Below the pieces are notes generated by a model. It saw only the letters and a list, made by a program, of their open reading frames with translations, was not told the origin of the DNA and did not search any database. DNA of 47,998 bases, taken from a bacterium. Its GTDB lineage: Bacteria > UBA9089 > CG2-30-40-21 > SBAY01. Location of the stretch: contig JBFLXS010000004.1 in NCBI GenBank assembly GCA_040755795.1, forward strand, positions 1 through 47,998. The letters run 5' to 3'. Numbering within the stretch: position 1 is the first letter of the stretch; every line of letters starts with the position of its first letter. The position numbers were made by a program, and so were the translations under genes. Below are positions 17,429-25,707 of the stretch, piece by piece.

Positions 17429-18640
17429 TACAATATCCCCCTCATAAAACATCGATAAAAACAACAAGAGATAATCCTGGATATGTCTTGTAATCAAGAA
17501 ATTATTTTTGATATGTTCTCGACCGTTTTCACCCAGTTTTTTTGCGTATTCAGGTTCATTAATAAGTCGTTTTATCCAATAAACAGTTCCTTCGATAGAG
17601 CGGGTCAAAACACCAGAATATTTATGAGTGATTTGAAGGGGGATGCCGCCAACTGCACCAGCGATGACTGGTTTTGCCTTCCAGAGTGCCTCTGCCACAG
17701 TTAAACCAAATCCTTCTTTCAACGATTTTTGTAAAACTACGCTCGAGGCTCGTTGTAAGGCATTTATTTCAATATCACTTGCTGGTGGAAGGAATAAAAC
17801 AAAAATATCTCTATCCTTTTCTGCCTCATTTCTAACTTTGTTCAAAACCTCCATCCCTTCAGGGTCATCTGTTGCTCCGCCGCCGGCTAAAATTAGTTGA
17901 CAATCAACATACTTCTTTACCTCAAAATATGCCCCAATTACACCTAATGGGTCTTTCAAATAATCAAATCTGGAGATTTGAGTAATAATCGGACGATTTT
18001 TATCAATCCCGTATCTTTCTAAAATAGAATCGATTACATCTTCCGGTATCTCTTTATTTTTATCACTTAACGGGTCAATTGACGGAGAAATAAGAACCTG
18101 CGGTATGCTAAGTTCCCTGGAAAAGGCTGGTGCTGAAAAGACAGCTGTATCATACTGGTTAATATATTGTTTTAAAAACTCCCAGATGTCTTTTTGTGGA
18201 GTTGAGAAATCTATATGGCAACGCCAGAGCCATTTTTTATCAAGATTCTTCTTTTCCTCAACTAAGGCAATTGGTTGAGAATCATGAACAAAAATAATAT
18301 CACCAATAAGATTTAACTCCTGGGCATTGTTACGATTTATTTCGATAAAATATTCTAAGTCTTCATCTGAAAACTCGGTTTTTACCCCATGTAAGGCATT
18401 ATGAATCTTTTTGGTTATCACAAAAAACCTTTCATTCCCTTTAATAACATCCCATCTAAAATCTATTCCTAACTGTTGAATTAAAGGTAACATCCTGGTC
18501 AGGATTTCAGCCACACCACCGCCAACTGCGGTTGAGTTTATATTTTGGATAACCTTTCCTTTGAGACAGTTAGCTAAAAAGTACAGGTCATCTATCACCT
18601 CTTGACCAACAATCTTTGTATAATTATTAATATTCAGCAT
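17420..18640 (-). CDS. treT: Trehalose glycosyltransferring synthase TreT-like (GT4)
   Basis: A 406-aa glycosyltransferase of the GT-B fold. The N-terminal INSTAVGGGVAEILTRMLPL and the FRWDVIKGNERFFVITKKIHN segment are characteristic of TreT-type trehalose synthases, which join NDP-glucose and glucose in one step. The donor-site region holds PIITQISRFDYLKDPLGVI, KEGFGLTVAEALWKAKPV and AGAVGGIPLQI. It gives a second trehalose route beside OtsAB. Its first 14 bases overlap the end of the AbiEii-like gene, so translation is probably coupled to that toxin-antitoxin pair. Confidence in GT4/TreT is high; the exact donor is unknown. Confidence 0.88.
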   Translation of the reverse strand: MLNINNYTKIVGQEVIDDLYFLANCLKGKVIQNINSTAVGGGVAEILTRMLPLIQQLGIDFRWDVIKGNERFFVITKKIHNALHGVKTEFSDEDLEYFIEINRNNAQELNLIGDIIFVHDSQPIALVEEKKNLDKKWLWRCHIDFSTPQKDIWEFLKQYINQYDTAVFSAPAFSRELSIPQVLISPSIDPLSDKNKEIPEDVIDSILERYGIDKNRPIITQISRFDYLKDPLGVIGAYFEVKKYVDCQLILAGGGATDDPEGMEVLNKVRNEAEKDRDIFVLFLPPASDIEINALQRASSVVLQKSLKEGFGLTVAEALWKAKPVIAGAVGGIPLQITHKYSGVLTRSIEGTVYWIKRLINEPEYAKKLGENGREHIKNNFLITRHIQDYLLLFLSMFYEGDIVYL

Positions 18641-19328
18641 ATTTTCCCACCGCTTTAGAGGATTTTTCTGATAACATTTCCTTTATTTTAAAAGTAAGAA
18701 TCTTGAAATTTTCGCTTTTATAATATTTTCTTTGAATTGGTTCCAATAAAGATCCAAGTTTAACTGTATAATCTTTCTGGGTAAGATTTTCTATTTCTTT
18801 AAGTAATGCATTTAGATTTTCAGGTGATGTTTCTATGTCAACACCCTTTTTAATTAAAAATTCTATATCATATACATCTCTTATTTCTTTTCTATTTAAA
18901 AATGCTTCTATCTTGGCTCTCATCATTTCTGATAACGCTACTACCTTTAAGAGGACTTGTATATTGGCATCTGGACTATAGGCAATGGCAGATGCAGTTT
19001 TAATCTTTCTAATCTCTTTTCTAATTTCAATTTTTAAGGCACGAGGATAATTTGGTGATTTTACTTCCAGAAGTATCGTATAGAATTTATTAGCGGTGTC
19101 AGTTAAGGTATAAAATTGTCCTATATAAGTTTTGAGGTCAGAGAATAACTTATTAAAATTGATTTTTTTAACAACCCAAAAATCCAGGTCCACAGAATAG
19201 CGGTCTAATCCATAGCAGAGCCGTAGCATTGTTCCACCACCAAATACCAGATAAGTCAAAAATCTACCACTATTCAATTTATCCAGGATTTCAAGCTCGA
19301 ATTGTTCATTTTTTTTTAAATCTTGCAT
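18627..19328 (-). CDS. abiEii: AbiEii-type nucleotidyltransferase (toxin-like)
   Basis: A 233-aa protein of the AbiEii/AbiGii nucleotidyltransferase family. The signature is YLVFGGGTMLRLCYGLDRYS followed by VDLDFWV, giving the GG and D-x-D metal and nucleotide ligands; KALKIEIRKEI-like strands follow. AbiEii enzymes are GTP/CTP-dependent tRNA or RNA nucleotidyltransferases acting as type IV toxins. It overlaps the AbiEi-like gene by 13 bases upstream and treT by 14 bases downstream. This makes a three-gene overlapping unit that joins a toxin-antitoxin pair to trehalose synthesis, which is unusual. Confidence 0.85.
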   Translation of the reverse strand: MQDLKKNEQFELEILDKLNSGRFLTYLVFGGGTMLRLCYGLDRYSVDLDFWVVKKINFNKLFSDLKTYIGQFYTLTDTANKFYTILLEVKSPNYPRALKIEIRKEIRKIKTASAIAYSPDANIQVLLKVVALSEMMRAKIEAFLNRKEIRDVYDIEFLIKKGVDIETSPENLNALLKEIENLTQKDYTVKLGSLLEPIQRKYYKSENFKILTFKIKEMLSEKSSKAVGKYAEY

Positions 19329-19912
19329 AATTTCCCCACGATTTTTAAGGTCTTTTCTGGATAGACTTCTATGAGTTTTTTGATTTTTGTTTTTTCCAGT
19401 TTATTGAAATCCAGAGCATTAAAATCTAATTTATATTTCCCAAAAGAGTAAAGATACATCGCATCAAGAAAGGCTTTTTCTTTAGAAGCAATAAAAATTC
19501 CGTCTTTTTTAATAAAATCGAAATAATACTGTTTATTTAACTTATAATAATTAAATATAGTATCTTTGATTTCGAGTTTTTGTGTTCGCTTCAAGCAGAC
19601 ACTTTCAAAAAAGTTTCTCTGAATTTGCGTAGTTACTTCATAATAAACCAGGGCAGTTTGTAAGGAGATATAAGAAGGCACTTGTAAGATATTAGCAATC
19701 TTCAAAAACTCATCACGATTATTACTTTCCCACCTTTGTCCTGAAGAATAATAATTATTCTTTAGTTTTAATAATATTTTCTTTTTAACATACCGCGAAC
19801 AAAATACTCGTGCTGATTCCAATTTAATTCCCAGAGATTCTGCCAGGTCTTCAACAGTAAAATAAGGCGATTGAGCTAATGTTTGTAATTTAAGTATATT
19901 TTTACTAATCAT
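19316..19912 (-). CDS. abiEi: AbiEi-type winged-helix antitoxin
   Basis: A 198-aa protein. The N-terminal winged helix-turn-helix (LAQSPYFTVEDLAESLGIKL, then ARVFCSRYVKKKIL) is followed by the AbiEi C-terminal domain with a PSYISLQTALVYYEV segment and ASKEKAFLDAMYL. In type IV systems it represses its own promoter and counteracts AbiEii. AGGTG precedes the ATG. A TA-bordered miniature element (19948-20173) lies 35 bases upstream and may have displaced or altered its promoter. Confidence 0.83.
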   Translation of the reverse strand: MISKNILKLQTLAQSPYFTVEDLAESLGIKLESARVFCSRYVKKKILLKLKNNYYSSGQRWESNNRDEFLKIANILQVPSYISLQTALVYYEVTTQIQRNFFESVCLKRTQKLEIKDTIFNYYKLNKQYYFDFIKKDGIFIASKEKAFLDAMYLYSFGKYKLDFNALDFNKLEKTKIKKLIEVYPEKTLKIVGKLCKI

Positions 19913-19947
19913 AATATCTTATCACCTATGATATTTATATATCCTTA

Positions 19948-20173
19948 GTGTCGTGTTGAGTAAGTTTTACACGGGGCATCATCACGTTTCGTAACCTACA
20001 AATGGATAATTGGTAACTGGTAACTGGTTAAATAGATTCGTCCTCAGCTCAGCCGAACGGTATTTAATTACCAGTTACCAATTACCAGTTACCAATCACC
20101 AGTTACCAATTACCAGTTACCAATCACCAGTTACCAGAATTAAATTCCGTGCGTTATTTGTTCAACACGACAC
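19948..20173. mobile_element. MITE-like element, copy 1 (226 bp)
   Basis: Terminal inverted repeats GTGTCGTGTTGA and TCAACACGACAC, extending imperfectly to TTACACGG and CCGTGCGTTA. Both sides are flanked by TTA (19945-19947 and 20174-20176), consistent with TA-type insertion. The inside holds five 14-bp units of ACCAGTTACCAATT/C and their inverted complement GGTAACTGGTAACTGG. The other copies are at 25524-25707 and 45377-45567. It carries no gene, so movement would need a transposase acting in trans. Confidence 0.8.
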
Positions 20174-20195
20174 TTAGTAATAATTTGTCAGGTTA

Positions 20196-20822
20196 TTATT
20201 CCATCAGCGAGATAATTTTTCCCCTTAAACTTTCGAGGGTATAAGCATAAGGGTCTAAATTTGCCATTTTGTTTGCCAGTTGAGCATAGCCAGCATCCCT
20301 GAACCATAAAGAGAAATCGTTATCTTCCTTTTTTAGTCTTAACCTTGCCTCAAAGATATGAAAATACAAGGAATCAGCACTTATTTTTTTGACTATATCC
20401 TTAAATTCGTTGAGATTGTTTGCCACATAAGGAGTTTTCAAGATAAAACTCTTTGAAGATACAAAATAAAACGCTTCATCTTCAGGACACTGGACATTCC
20501 GAGCGTCTTTTAAAAGGTGTTGTTCGATTATTTCCACAAATTTTTTCCTTATCTCTTCAATCCAATGAAACTGGATGATATTAATACTGAACAATTTTTC
20601 ACCCAGTAGTTTCTCATTCAAAACATTATTAACCCAGTAGGCAAAATCGTTTGGAGGTTCTGGAACAAGATATTGATATTGTTGTAAAAACCTGTGAGTA
20701 TGATGATAGATTGATGAGCCGGGAACTGTTTTTATCCCGTCTAATAATTCTTTTAAATCCCTTGCCTTTTTACCTAAGAGTATGGTTTGATTAAATCTGG
20801 TATAAAATAAAAATGGCTCCAT
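20196..20822 (-). CDS. DUF5752-like protein of the trehalose locus
   Basis: A 208-aa protein beginning MEPFLFYTRFNQTILLGKKA, with VPGSSIYHHTHRFLQQYQYL and PEPPNDFAYWVNNVLNE. I recognise these features as DUF5752, a family that often lies beside trehalose or glycosyltransferase genes and has no established reaction. The ORF is open to 20858, but the start is set at 20822 because a TTGACA-17-TATAAT promoter ends 7 bases before it, making the transcript leaderless. No membrane segment or signal peptide is seen. A role with TreT or OtsAB is only an inference from position. Confidence 0.75.
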   Translation of the reverse strand: MEPFLFYTRFNQTILLGKKARDLKELLDGIKTVPGSSIYHHTHRFLQQYQYLVPEPPNDFAYWVNNVLNEKLLGEKLFSINIIQFHWIEEIRKKFVEIIEQHLLKDARNVQCPEDEAFYFVSSKSFILKTPYVANNLNEFKDIVKKISADSLYFHIFEARLRLKKEDNDFSLWFRDAGYAQLANKMANLDPYAYTLESLRGKIISLME

Positions 20823-20829
20823 AATGAAT

Positions 20830-20858
20830 ATTATATTCAGCATCCTATCAGATGTCAA
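20830..20858 (-). promoter_or_regulatory. Leaderless promoter of the DUF5752-like gene
   Basis: On the minus strand: TTGACA at 20853-20858, a 17-bp spacer, TATAAT at 20830-20835, then 7 bases to the ATG at 20822. No Shine-Dalgarno sequence fits between. It is divergent from the gspK promoter, with only 11 bp between the two -35 boxes. Confidence 0.8.
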
Positions 20859-20869
20859 CTTTTATTTTC

Positions 20870-20898
20870 TTGCATTTTGCTATTCCCTGTGTTATAAT
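20870..20898 (+). promoter_or_regulatory. Leaderless promoter of gspK
   Basis: TTGCAT at 20870-20875, a 17-bp spacer, TATAAT at 20893-20898, then 7 bases to the ATG at 20906. This decides the gspK start, since the in-frame ATG at 20852 lies upstream of the promoter. Confidence 0.8.
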
Positions 20899-20905
20899 TA
20901 AAAAT

Positions 20906-22084
20906 ATGAATCATTCCCTTAATTCAAACAAAGGTATAGCATTAATAATGACCTTATGGCTGGTGATGATACTTGCCATTATGGCATTTGAAATAGTAAA
21001 TCTAATGCGAGTTGAATCAAATGTCGTCATCAATTTTAAGGAAGATGCCCAGGCATATTCCTTAGCCGAAGCAGGTGTTATTCAGGCGATAAATTCTTTG
21101 CTTACCGACGAATCTAAAGATTATGATTCTCTTGAAGATTCCTGGGCAAAGGGAATCTCTCAAGAATTACAAATTGGTAGTTTTACCGTTAAAATCGTTG
21201 ATGAACAAAGAAAGATAAATATTAATGAAATAGACGCAAACATTTTACAGGAATTCATTAAACGATTTGTTTCAACAAAGGCTGATGAATTAACTGAAAA
21301 TATCTGTGATTTTAAAGACGCAAATTTTAAAAAATGGGACGGAAGGCAAGAGGAAAAAGACAATAAAAATCTATTATTTGACACTATCTATGAGTTACAA
21401 TTGGTAAAAGAAATGGTGTCTGATGAAAAAAATCTTTTTTATGACATTAAAGATTACATTACGGTTGTTGGACCAATAAACCTGAATATTATTGACGCCC
21501 CAATTCTTGCTACCTTGATGTATCAAACAGGAACCCAGACCGATAATCTAAAATTAGAGCAAAAAATCGAAGAATATGAAGATTTGGCAAATAAAGCTAT
21601 TGATTTTAGAAAGGCGAAAAAACAAGGTGAAGGGGCATTACCTTACATCATTTCTAATACCGAGACAAGACTTATAACCGCTCTGGGTAAAGAACATTAT
21701 GAAAATATAAAACCTTTTATTACCTGGCTTGGGAAGATAAATGTTAATACCGCCTCTAAAGAAGTTTTGTATGCTTATTTTTTAGGGACATTAGGGGCTG
21801 ATTCGACTCATTTTGCGGATGAGATAATTAGTGCCCGCAATAAATCCCCATTTAAAACATATCTTGAGTTAGATGATAGAATAGCGGAGTTTAATACCAT
21901 TAAAAAGGCTAATGATTATGTCCCTGTGCGTGAATATCTTACAGTAAAATCTACCCAGTTTACGATTGAATCCGTAGGACATTTAACCAACAGCCCTTTT
22001 ACAAAAAAAATAACAGCCATTGTTGAACGAGAAGAAAAAAGTGGGAAATTTCAGGTAAAGATACTTAGCTGGCATGCAAGTTAA
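20906..22084 (+). CDS. gspK: Type II secretion minor pseudopilin GspK
   Basis: A 392-aa protein. After a short leader, NSNKG is followed by IALIMTLWLVMILAIMAFEI, the GspK-type prepilin site and helix. Then come NFKEDAQAYSLAEAGVIQAI and INVNTASKEVLYAYF (helix-hairpin-helix near residue 278), which are typical of GspK. GspK caps the pseudopilus tip with GspI and GspJ. The start is taken at 20906 because of the leaderless promoter. It lies about 7 kb from gspI and gspJ, with the trehalose block between, so the minor-pseudopilin operon appears to have been split. Confidence 0.9.
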   Translation: MNHSLNSNKGIALIMTLWLVMILAIMAFEIVNLMRVESNVVINFKEDAQAYSLAEAGVIQAINSLLTDESKDYDSLEDSWAKGISQELQIGSFTVKIVDEQRKININEIDANILQEFIKRFVSTKADELTENICDFKDANFKKWDGRQEEKDNKNLLFDTIYELQLVKEMVSDEKNLFYDIKDYITVVGPINLNIIDAPILATLMYQTGTQTDNLKLEQKIEEYEDLANKAIDFRKAKKQGEGALPYIISNTETRLITALGKEHYENIKPFITWLGKINVNTASKEVLYAYFLGTLGADSTHFADEIISARNKSPFKTYLELDDRIAEFNTIKKANDYVPVREYLTVKSTQFTIESVGHLTNSPFTKKITAIVEREEKSGKFQVKILSWHAS

Positions 22085-22458
22085 GATTATATTTAGACAC
22101 GGATGAAACACGGAAAATTCGTGAATCGTGTCCGGTATCCGTGTCCGTAATTAGGCTCAAGGGTTTTTCTGAAAATAAGGAAGTAGAAAGTAGAGAGTAG
22201 AAAGTAGAAAGTAAAGAAAACATCATTCCTCACGCTTATCTCCTTACCTCCTATTTCCTACCACTATTTTCATCGTCCTTTGTGCCCCGCAGGGGCATGA
22301 CGGTTTCCCCTGAAAATAGGAAGTAGAAAGTAGAGAGTAGAAAGTAGAAAGTAAAGAAAACATCACTCCTCACGCCTATCTCCTTACCTCCCACCTTCTA
22401 TCTCCTACCTACTATTTTCATTCTCCTTTGTGAGTCGCAGACTCATGAGCGTTTCCCC
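22085..22458 (+). repeat. Inverted CACGGAT repeat followed by two tandem GTAGAAA-type units
   Basis: 22085-22167 is an inverted half copy of the repeat at 183-271. Two tandem units follow (about 22168-22308 and 22309-22458), each with GAAAATA-GGAAGTAGAAAGTAG, AACATCA(T/C)TCCTCACGC and TATCTCCTTACCTCC. Each unit ends in a hairpin with loop GCA: TGCCCC/GGGGCA at 22283-22297 and TGAGTC/GACTCA at 22431-22445, followed by CATGA and GTTTCCCCTGAAAAT. The stems differ but still pair. No gene is visible. Confidence 0.7.
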
Positions 22459-22543
22459 TGAAAATGAGTGTCAGTGACAGTTAAGGAATTCAACCTTTTT
22501 TCACTGACACTGACACTCACACTGACACTTCCAACTTTTTCTT
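22459..22543. repeat. GTGTCAGTGACA-type hairpin
   Basis: GAGTGTCAGTG near 22466-22476 faces CACTGACACTGACACTC near 22502-22518. It lies directly upstream of the promoter at 22544 and could end transcription coming from gspK. Confidence 0.55.
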
Positions 22544-22572
22544 TTGACATTTTGTTGCAGATATGTTATTAT
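22544..22572 (+). promoter_or_regulatory. Promoter of the peptidase/propeller/barrel gene
   Basis: TTGACA at 22544-22549, 17-bp spacer, TATTAT at 22567-22572. Initiation near 22579 leaves a leader of about 15 nt containing AGGGA before the ATG at 22594. Confidence 0.75.
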
Positions 22573-22593
22573 TAAATCATTCAGGGATAAGTT

Positions 22594-25365
22594 ATGTTAA
22601 AAAAATATATAATTTTTATAACTCTATGTATATTAATGACTAATCTTACTTTTGCCGAGAACTTTGGTAAAAATAAGGTTAGATATAAAGGATTTACCTG
22701 GTCTGTGCTTCAAACCGAACATTTTGAGGTATATTATAATTCAGAGATAGAAGATTTAGCCAGAATATCGGCTAAAATGGCTGAAGATGCCTATGAAAAA
22801 ATCAGTGCTGATTTAAAATATAATGTCTCAAAATTAATCCCTTTTGTTATCTTTAAATCCCATTATGATTTTCAACAAACAAATATTATCCTTGAGTTAA
22901 TCGAAAGAGGTGTAGGTGGTTTTGCCGAGATTTTTAAGTATCGAATGGTTATACCGTTTACCGGAAGCTATAAGAGGTTACAAACCGTCATCACCCACGA
23001 ACTGACCCATGTCTTTTCCTACGACATTTTATATCGTGAGGCTTTACAAACTATGTTTTCATCTCAAGCCTTTATATCTCCACCTTTATGGCTGATGGAA
23101 GGATTGGCAGAATATGAGACCGGGGATTTAGATACAATGGGACATACAGTTTTATCTGATGCCGTGTTTGAAAATAATATTATTCCTCTCTCAGATTTAT
23201 CAGATTTTTCCGGGTTGCCAAATGTATATTTAGCCTACAAACAAAGCCATTCCTTACTCAGATATATTGCCAGAACTTATGGAGAGGATAAAATACATCT
23301 TTTGTTAAGAAGATTTAAGGCACAGCCGAATGTTGAGAGTATGATTAAAACCTCTCTGGGCGTAAGTATGGAAAATTTAGAGAATGATTGGATAAAATTT
23401 TTACAGCAAAAGTATTATCCTGAATTAACCAGGCGTAAGTTACCAACAGAATTCGGAAAGATAGTTGTCGAAAGCCGTGATAAATTTTATTCCCATCCAA
23501 CATTTTCTCCTGGTGGAGATATGCTTGCGGTTGTCTCTTATGAATCCGGAGAACCAGAAATTGTCACCATACGACTTAAGGATGGTAAAGTAATTGAAAG
23601 AATTACTAAAGGTATGGTAACCAGTAATTTTGAAGAACTTAATATTGAATCAAGTGCAATTTCCTGGTCTGGTGATGGTTCTAAAATCGCCTTTATTGCT
23701 AAAACAAAAGGAAAAGATGCCATATTTATCTTCGATGTCTTTACCTCTAAGATTAAAGAGATATTAGAAATAGATAAATTTGATGAAATATCTTCAATAT
23801 CCTTTTCCTCAGATGGGAAAAGTCTGGCTGTTTCTGCATTAGGTAATGGTCACAATAAAATATATTTAGTTGAAGATGATAATATCGTTCAATTAACCTC
23901 TGGTGACTCACTTGACCATCAGCCTATTTGGTCTAAAAATGGGGAATATATTGCCTATGTTAAAGAAAGGGATGGGATTTCTAATATTTGTGTCATTTCA
24001 CCTAAGACAAAAGAAGAAATAATAACTATCACTCAAGACGGCTATAAAAAAGACCCATTCTGGTCAGATGATAGTAAAGTTATATTTTATTCATCAGATG
24101 TGGATGGTGTATTCAATATCTATGGTTATAATTTAGAGACAAAAGAGGTATCAACGGTAACAAACTGTATTGGTGGTGCTTTTCAAGGAAGTATTTCACC
24201 GCAGGGAGATGTAGTTTTTGTTTCATATTATCAACAGGGATATAGATTATATCTAATGGAAGATTTAAAACTTTCATGGAATAAACCTGAAACATTAGGA
24301 ACAGAGGCAAAAATAGCCGAAGTCAAACGAATAGAAAAGGCTAAAATCTATGAGTATTCACCTAAATTCTCTTTTGATTGGCGGCAGGGAGGATTTATTT
24401 ACAGTTCTTCTCAAGGGATGTCAGCTAATTTAGAATTCTCAGCCTCAGATATTCTTGGAAATCATAGGTTCGCACTTCTATTAGACAATGCATCCTCACT
24501 GAGCAATGACCTTAACTTTCAACTTTCTTACGGTTATTTAACTAAAAGACCATCATATCTGGTTGAGGTTTTTAATTGGTCTGATTTTTATAGTTTTACG
24601 GATAAAGATATTACCGAGCAAGAATACGGAATAGTAGGTAGTATGGAGTATCCTTTTAGTAAATTTAGACGAGTAGAATTAGGCCTGGTCAGCGAGGTAA
24701 CTTCAAAGGAAGAAGTTACTATGGAAGATATAAAATATGAGAAAGAAGGCATAGATTATTTTTTTGTTTCATCAGTCAAGGATACGACCAATTGGGGTTA
24801 TTTTGGGCCTTTAAGTGGAGGCAGAAGTAGAGTAAGTATTGAACAAACTGTTCCACTTATTCATCATCAAACAAGATACACTAATTTTAAAACCGACTAT
24901 CGTCAATATTTCCGATTAACCCGACGGTCAAACTTTGCCTTCCGTCTTTTTAGTGTTGTAAGTAAAGGTAGAGACCGCCGAGAATTCCCATTAGGAGGAC
25001 GGGGATTTGGAAGTTTAAGAGGATATGAAGCCGGAGAATTCTGGGGCAATTATATCATCCTGGCAAATACAGAACTCAGACTACCTTTAATCGATGAGAT
25101 TAAATTTGCGATACCTGTTTCGATTAGAAACATTCGGATGGTAATATTTGCGGATGTAGGTTCTACCTGGTCTAAAGGCGAAACACTTACCAGAAGACAT
25201 CATTCTACCGATGAGAAAAAAGATACTGATTTGAAAGCGTGTTATGGTTTGGGATTTAGAGTGCTTTTAGGCTTTTTTCCCATAAAAGTAGATTATTCCT
25301 GGAATACAGATTTTGTTGATACTGAAAAGGCAAAAGGTAATTTTAGTATTGGATATGATTTTTAA
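22594..25365 (+). CDS. Secreted metallopeptidase/TolB-like propeller/outer-membrane barrel protein
   Basis: A 923-aa exported protein. Residues 1-21 are a signal peptide ending TNLTFAE. Residues 35-275 form a peptidase-MA-like domain with HELTH at 135-139 (the HExxH zinc site) and a downstream PLWLMEGLAEYETG, whose Glu is the likely third ligand. Residues about 290-580 hold WD40/TolB-like strands (FSPGGDMLAVVSYESGEPEI, ISWSGDGSKIAFIAK, WSKNGEYIAYVKERDG). The C-terminal 330 residues are beta-rich with RRSNFAFRLFS and GGRGFGSLRGYEAGEFWGNY, the BamA/surface-antigen barrel signature, and end in Phe. It should sit in the outer membrane. The substrate is unknown. Confidence 0.85.
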   Translation: MLKKYIIFITLCILMTNLTFAENFGKNKVRYKGFTWSVLQTEHFEVYYNSEIEDLARISAKMAEDAYEKISADLKYNVSKLIPFVIFKSHYDFQQTNIILELIERGVGGFAEIFKYRMVIPFTGSYKRLQTVITHELTHVFSYDILYREALQTMFSSQAFISPPLWLMEGLAEYETGDLDTMGHTVLSDAVFENNIIPLSDLSDFSGLPNVYLAYKQSHSLLRYIARTYGEDKIHLLLRRFKAQPNVESMIKTSLGVSMENLENDWIKFLQQKYYPELTRRKLPTEFGKIVVESRDKFYSHPTFSPGGDMLAVVSYESGEPEIVTIRLKDGKVIERITKGMVTSNFEELNIESSAISWSGDGSKIAFIAKTKGKDAIFIFDVFTSKIKEILEIDKFDEISSISFSSDGKSLAVSALGNGHNKIYLVEDDNIVQLTSGDSLDHQPIWSKNGEYIAYVKERDGISNICVISPKTKEEIITITQDGYKKDPFWSDDSKVIFYSSDVDGVFNIYGYNLETKEVSTVTNCIGGAFQGSISPQGDVVFVSYYQQGYRLYLMEDLKLSWNKPETLGTEAKIAEVKRIEKAKIYEYSPKFSFDWRQGGFIYSSSQGMSANLEFSASDILGNHRFALLLDNASSLSNDLNFQLSYGYLTKRPSYLVEVFNWSDFYSFTDKDITEQEYGIVGSMEYPFSKFRRVELGLVSEVTSKEEVTMEDIKYEKEGIDYFFVSSVKDTTNWGYFGPLSGGRSRVSIEQTVPLIHHQTRYTNFKTDYRQYFRLTRRSNFAFRLFSVVSKGRDRREFPLGGRGFGSLRGYEAGEFWGNYIILANTELRLPLIDEIKFAIPVSIRNIRMVIFADVGSTWSKGETLTRRHHSTDEKKDTDLKACYGLGFRVLLGFFPIKVDYSWNTDFVDTEKAKGNFSIGYDF

Positions 25366-25373
25366 GATTTTAA

Positions 25374-25520
25374 GTAACTATTCAGCCACAGATGAAACAC
25401 GGAAAATTCGTGAATCGTGTCCGGTATCCGTGTCCGTAATTAGGCTCAAGGTTTTTTCTCCTGTTGTCCTCTGTCCTCTGCTACTTATCCGTGCTAATCC
25501 GTGTTAATCAATGGCTGAAC
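25374..25520 (-). mobile_element. GTAAC-family element, CACGGAT subtype, interrupted by a MITE
   Basis: Starts GTAACTATTCAGCCACAGAT. The right side (CTTATCCGTGCTAATCCGTG, then ATGGCTGAA) is the inverse of the left arm at 12293-12340. The expected right terminus TGAATAGTTAC is lost where the MITE at 25524 begins. Inside is an inverted copy of the 183-271 repeat. Confidence 0.6.
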
Positions 25521-25523
25521 CCA

Positions 25524-25707
25524 GTGTGGTGTTGAGTAAGTTTTGCACGGCGTATCATCAGATTTCATAACCTGCAAACGGATAATTGGTAATTGGTAAC
25601 TGGTTAAATAGTTTCGTCCTGAGATCAGCCGAACGGTATTTAATTACCAGTTACCAATCACCAGTTACCAGAATCAAATTCCGTGCGTTATTTGTTCAAC
25701 ATGATAC
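25524..25707. mobile_element. MITE-like element, copy 2 (184 bp), at the fhs stop codon
   Basis: The ends are GTGTGGTGTTGA and TCAACATGATAC. TA borders the right end and CA the left. The interior matches copies 1 and 3 (CGTCCTGAGATCAGCCGAAC, ACCAGTTACCAATC units). Its right border coincides with the fhs TAG stop at 25707-25709, so the element inserted at, and preserved, the stop codon. Confidence 0.78.

Noticed and set aside
20031-20150. Regular ACCAGTTACCAAT units resembling a CRISPR array
   Set aside because: The units are adjacent 14-bp tandem repeats with no spacers, lie inside a MITE-like element and vary in number between copies. No cas gene is present.
20852-20905. Longer gspK start at ATG 20852
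   Set aside because: It lies upstream of a TTGCAT-17-TATAAT promoter whose start falls at ATG 20906, and it would put a hydrophobic stretch before the prepilin leader.
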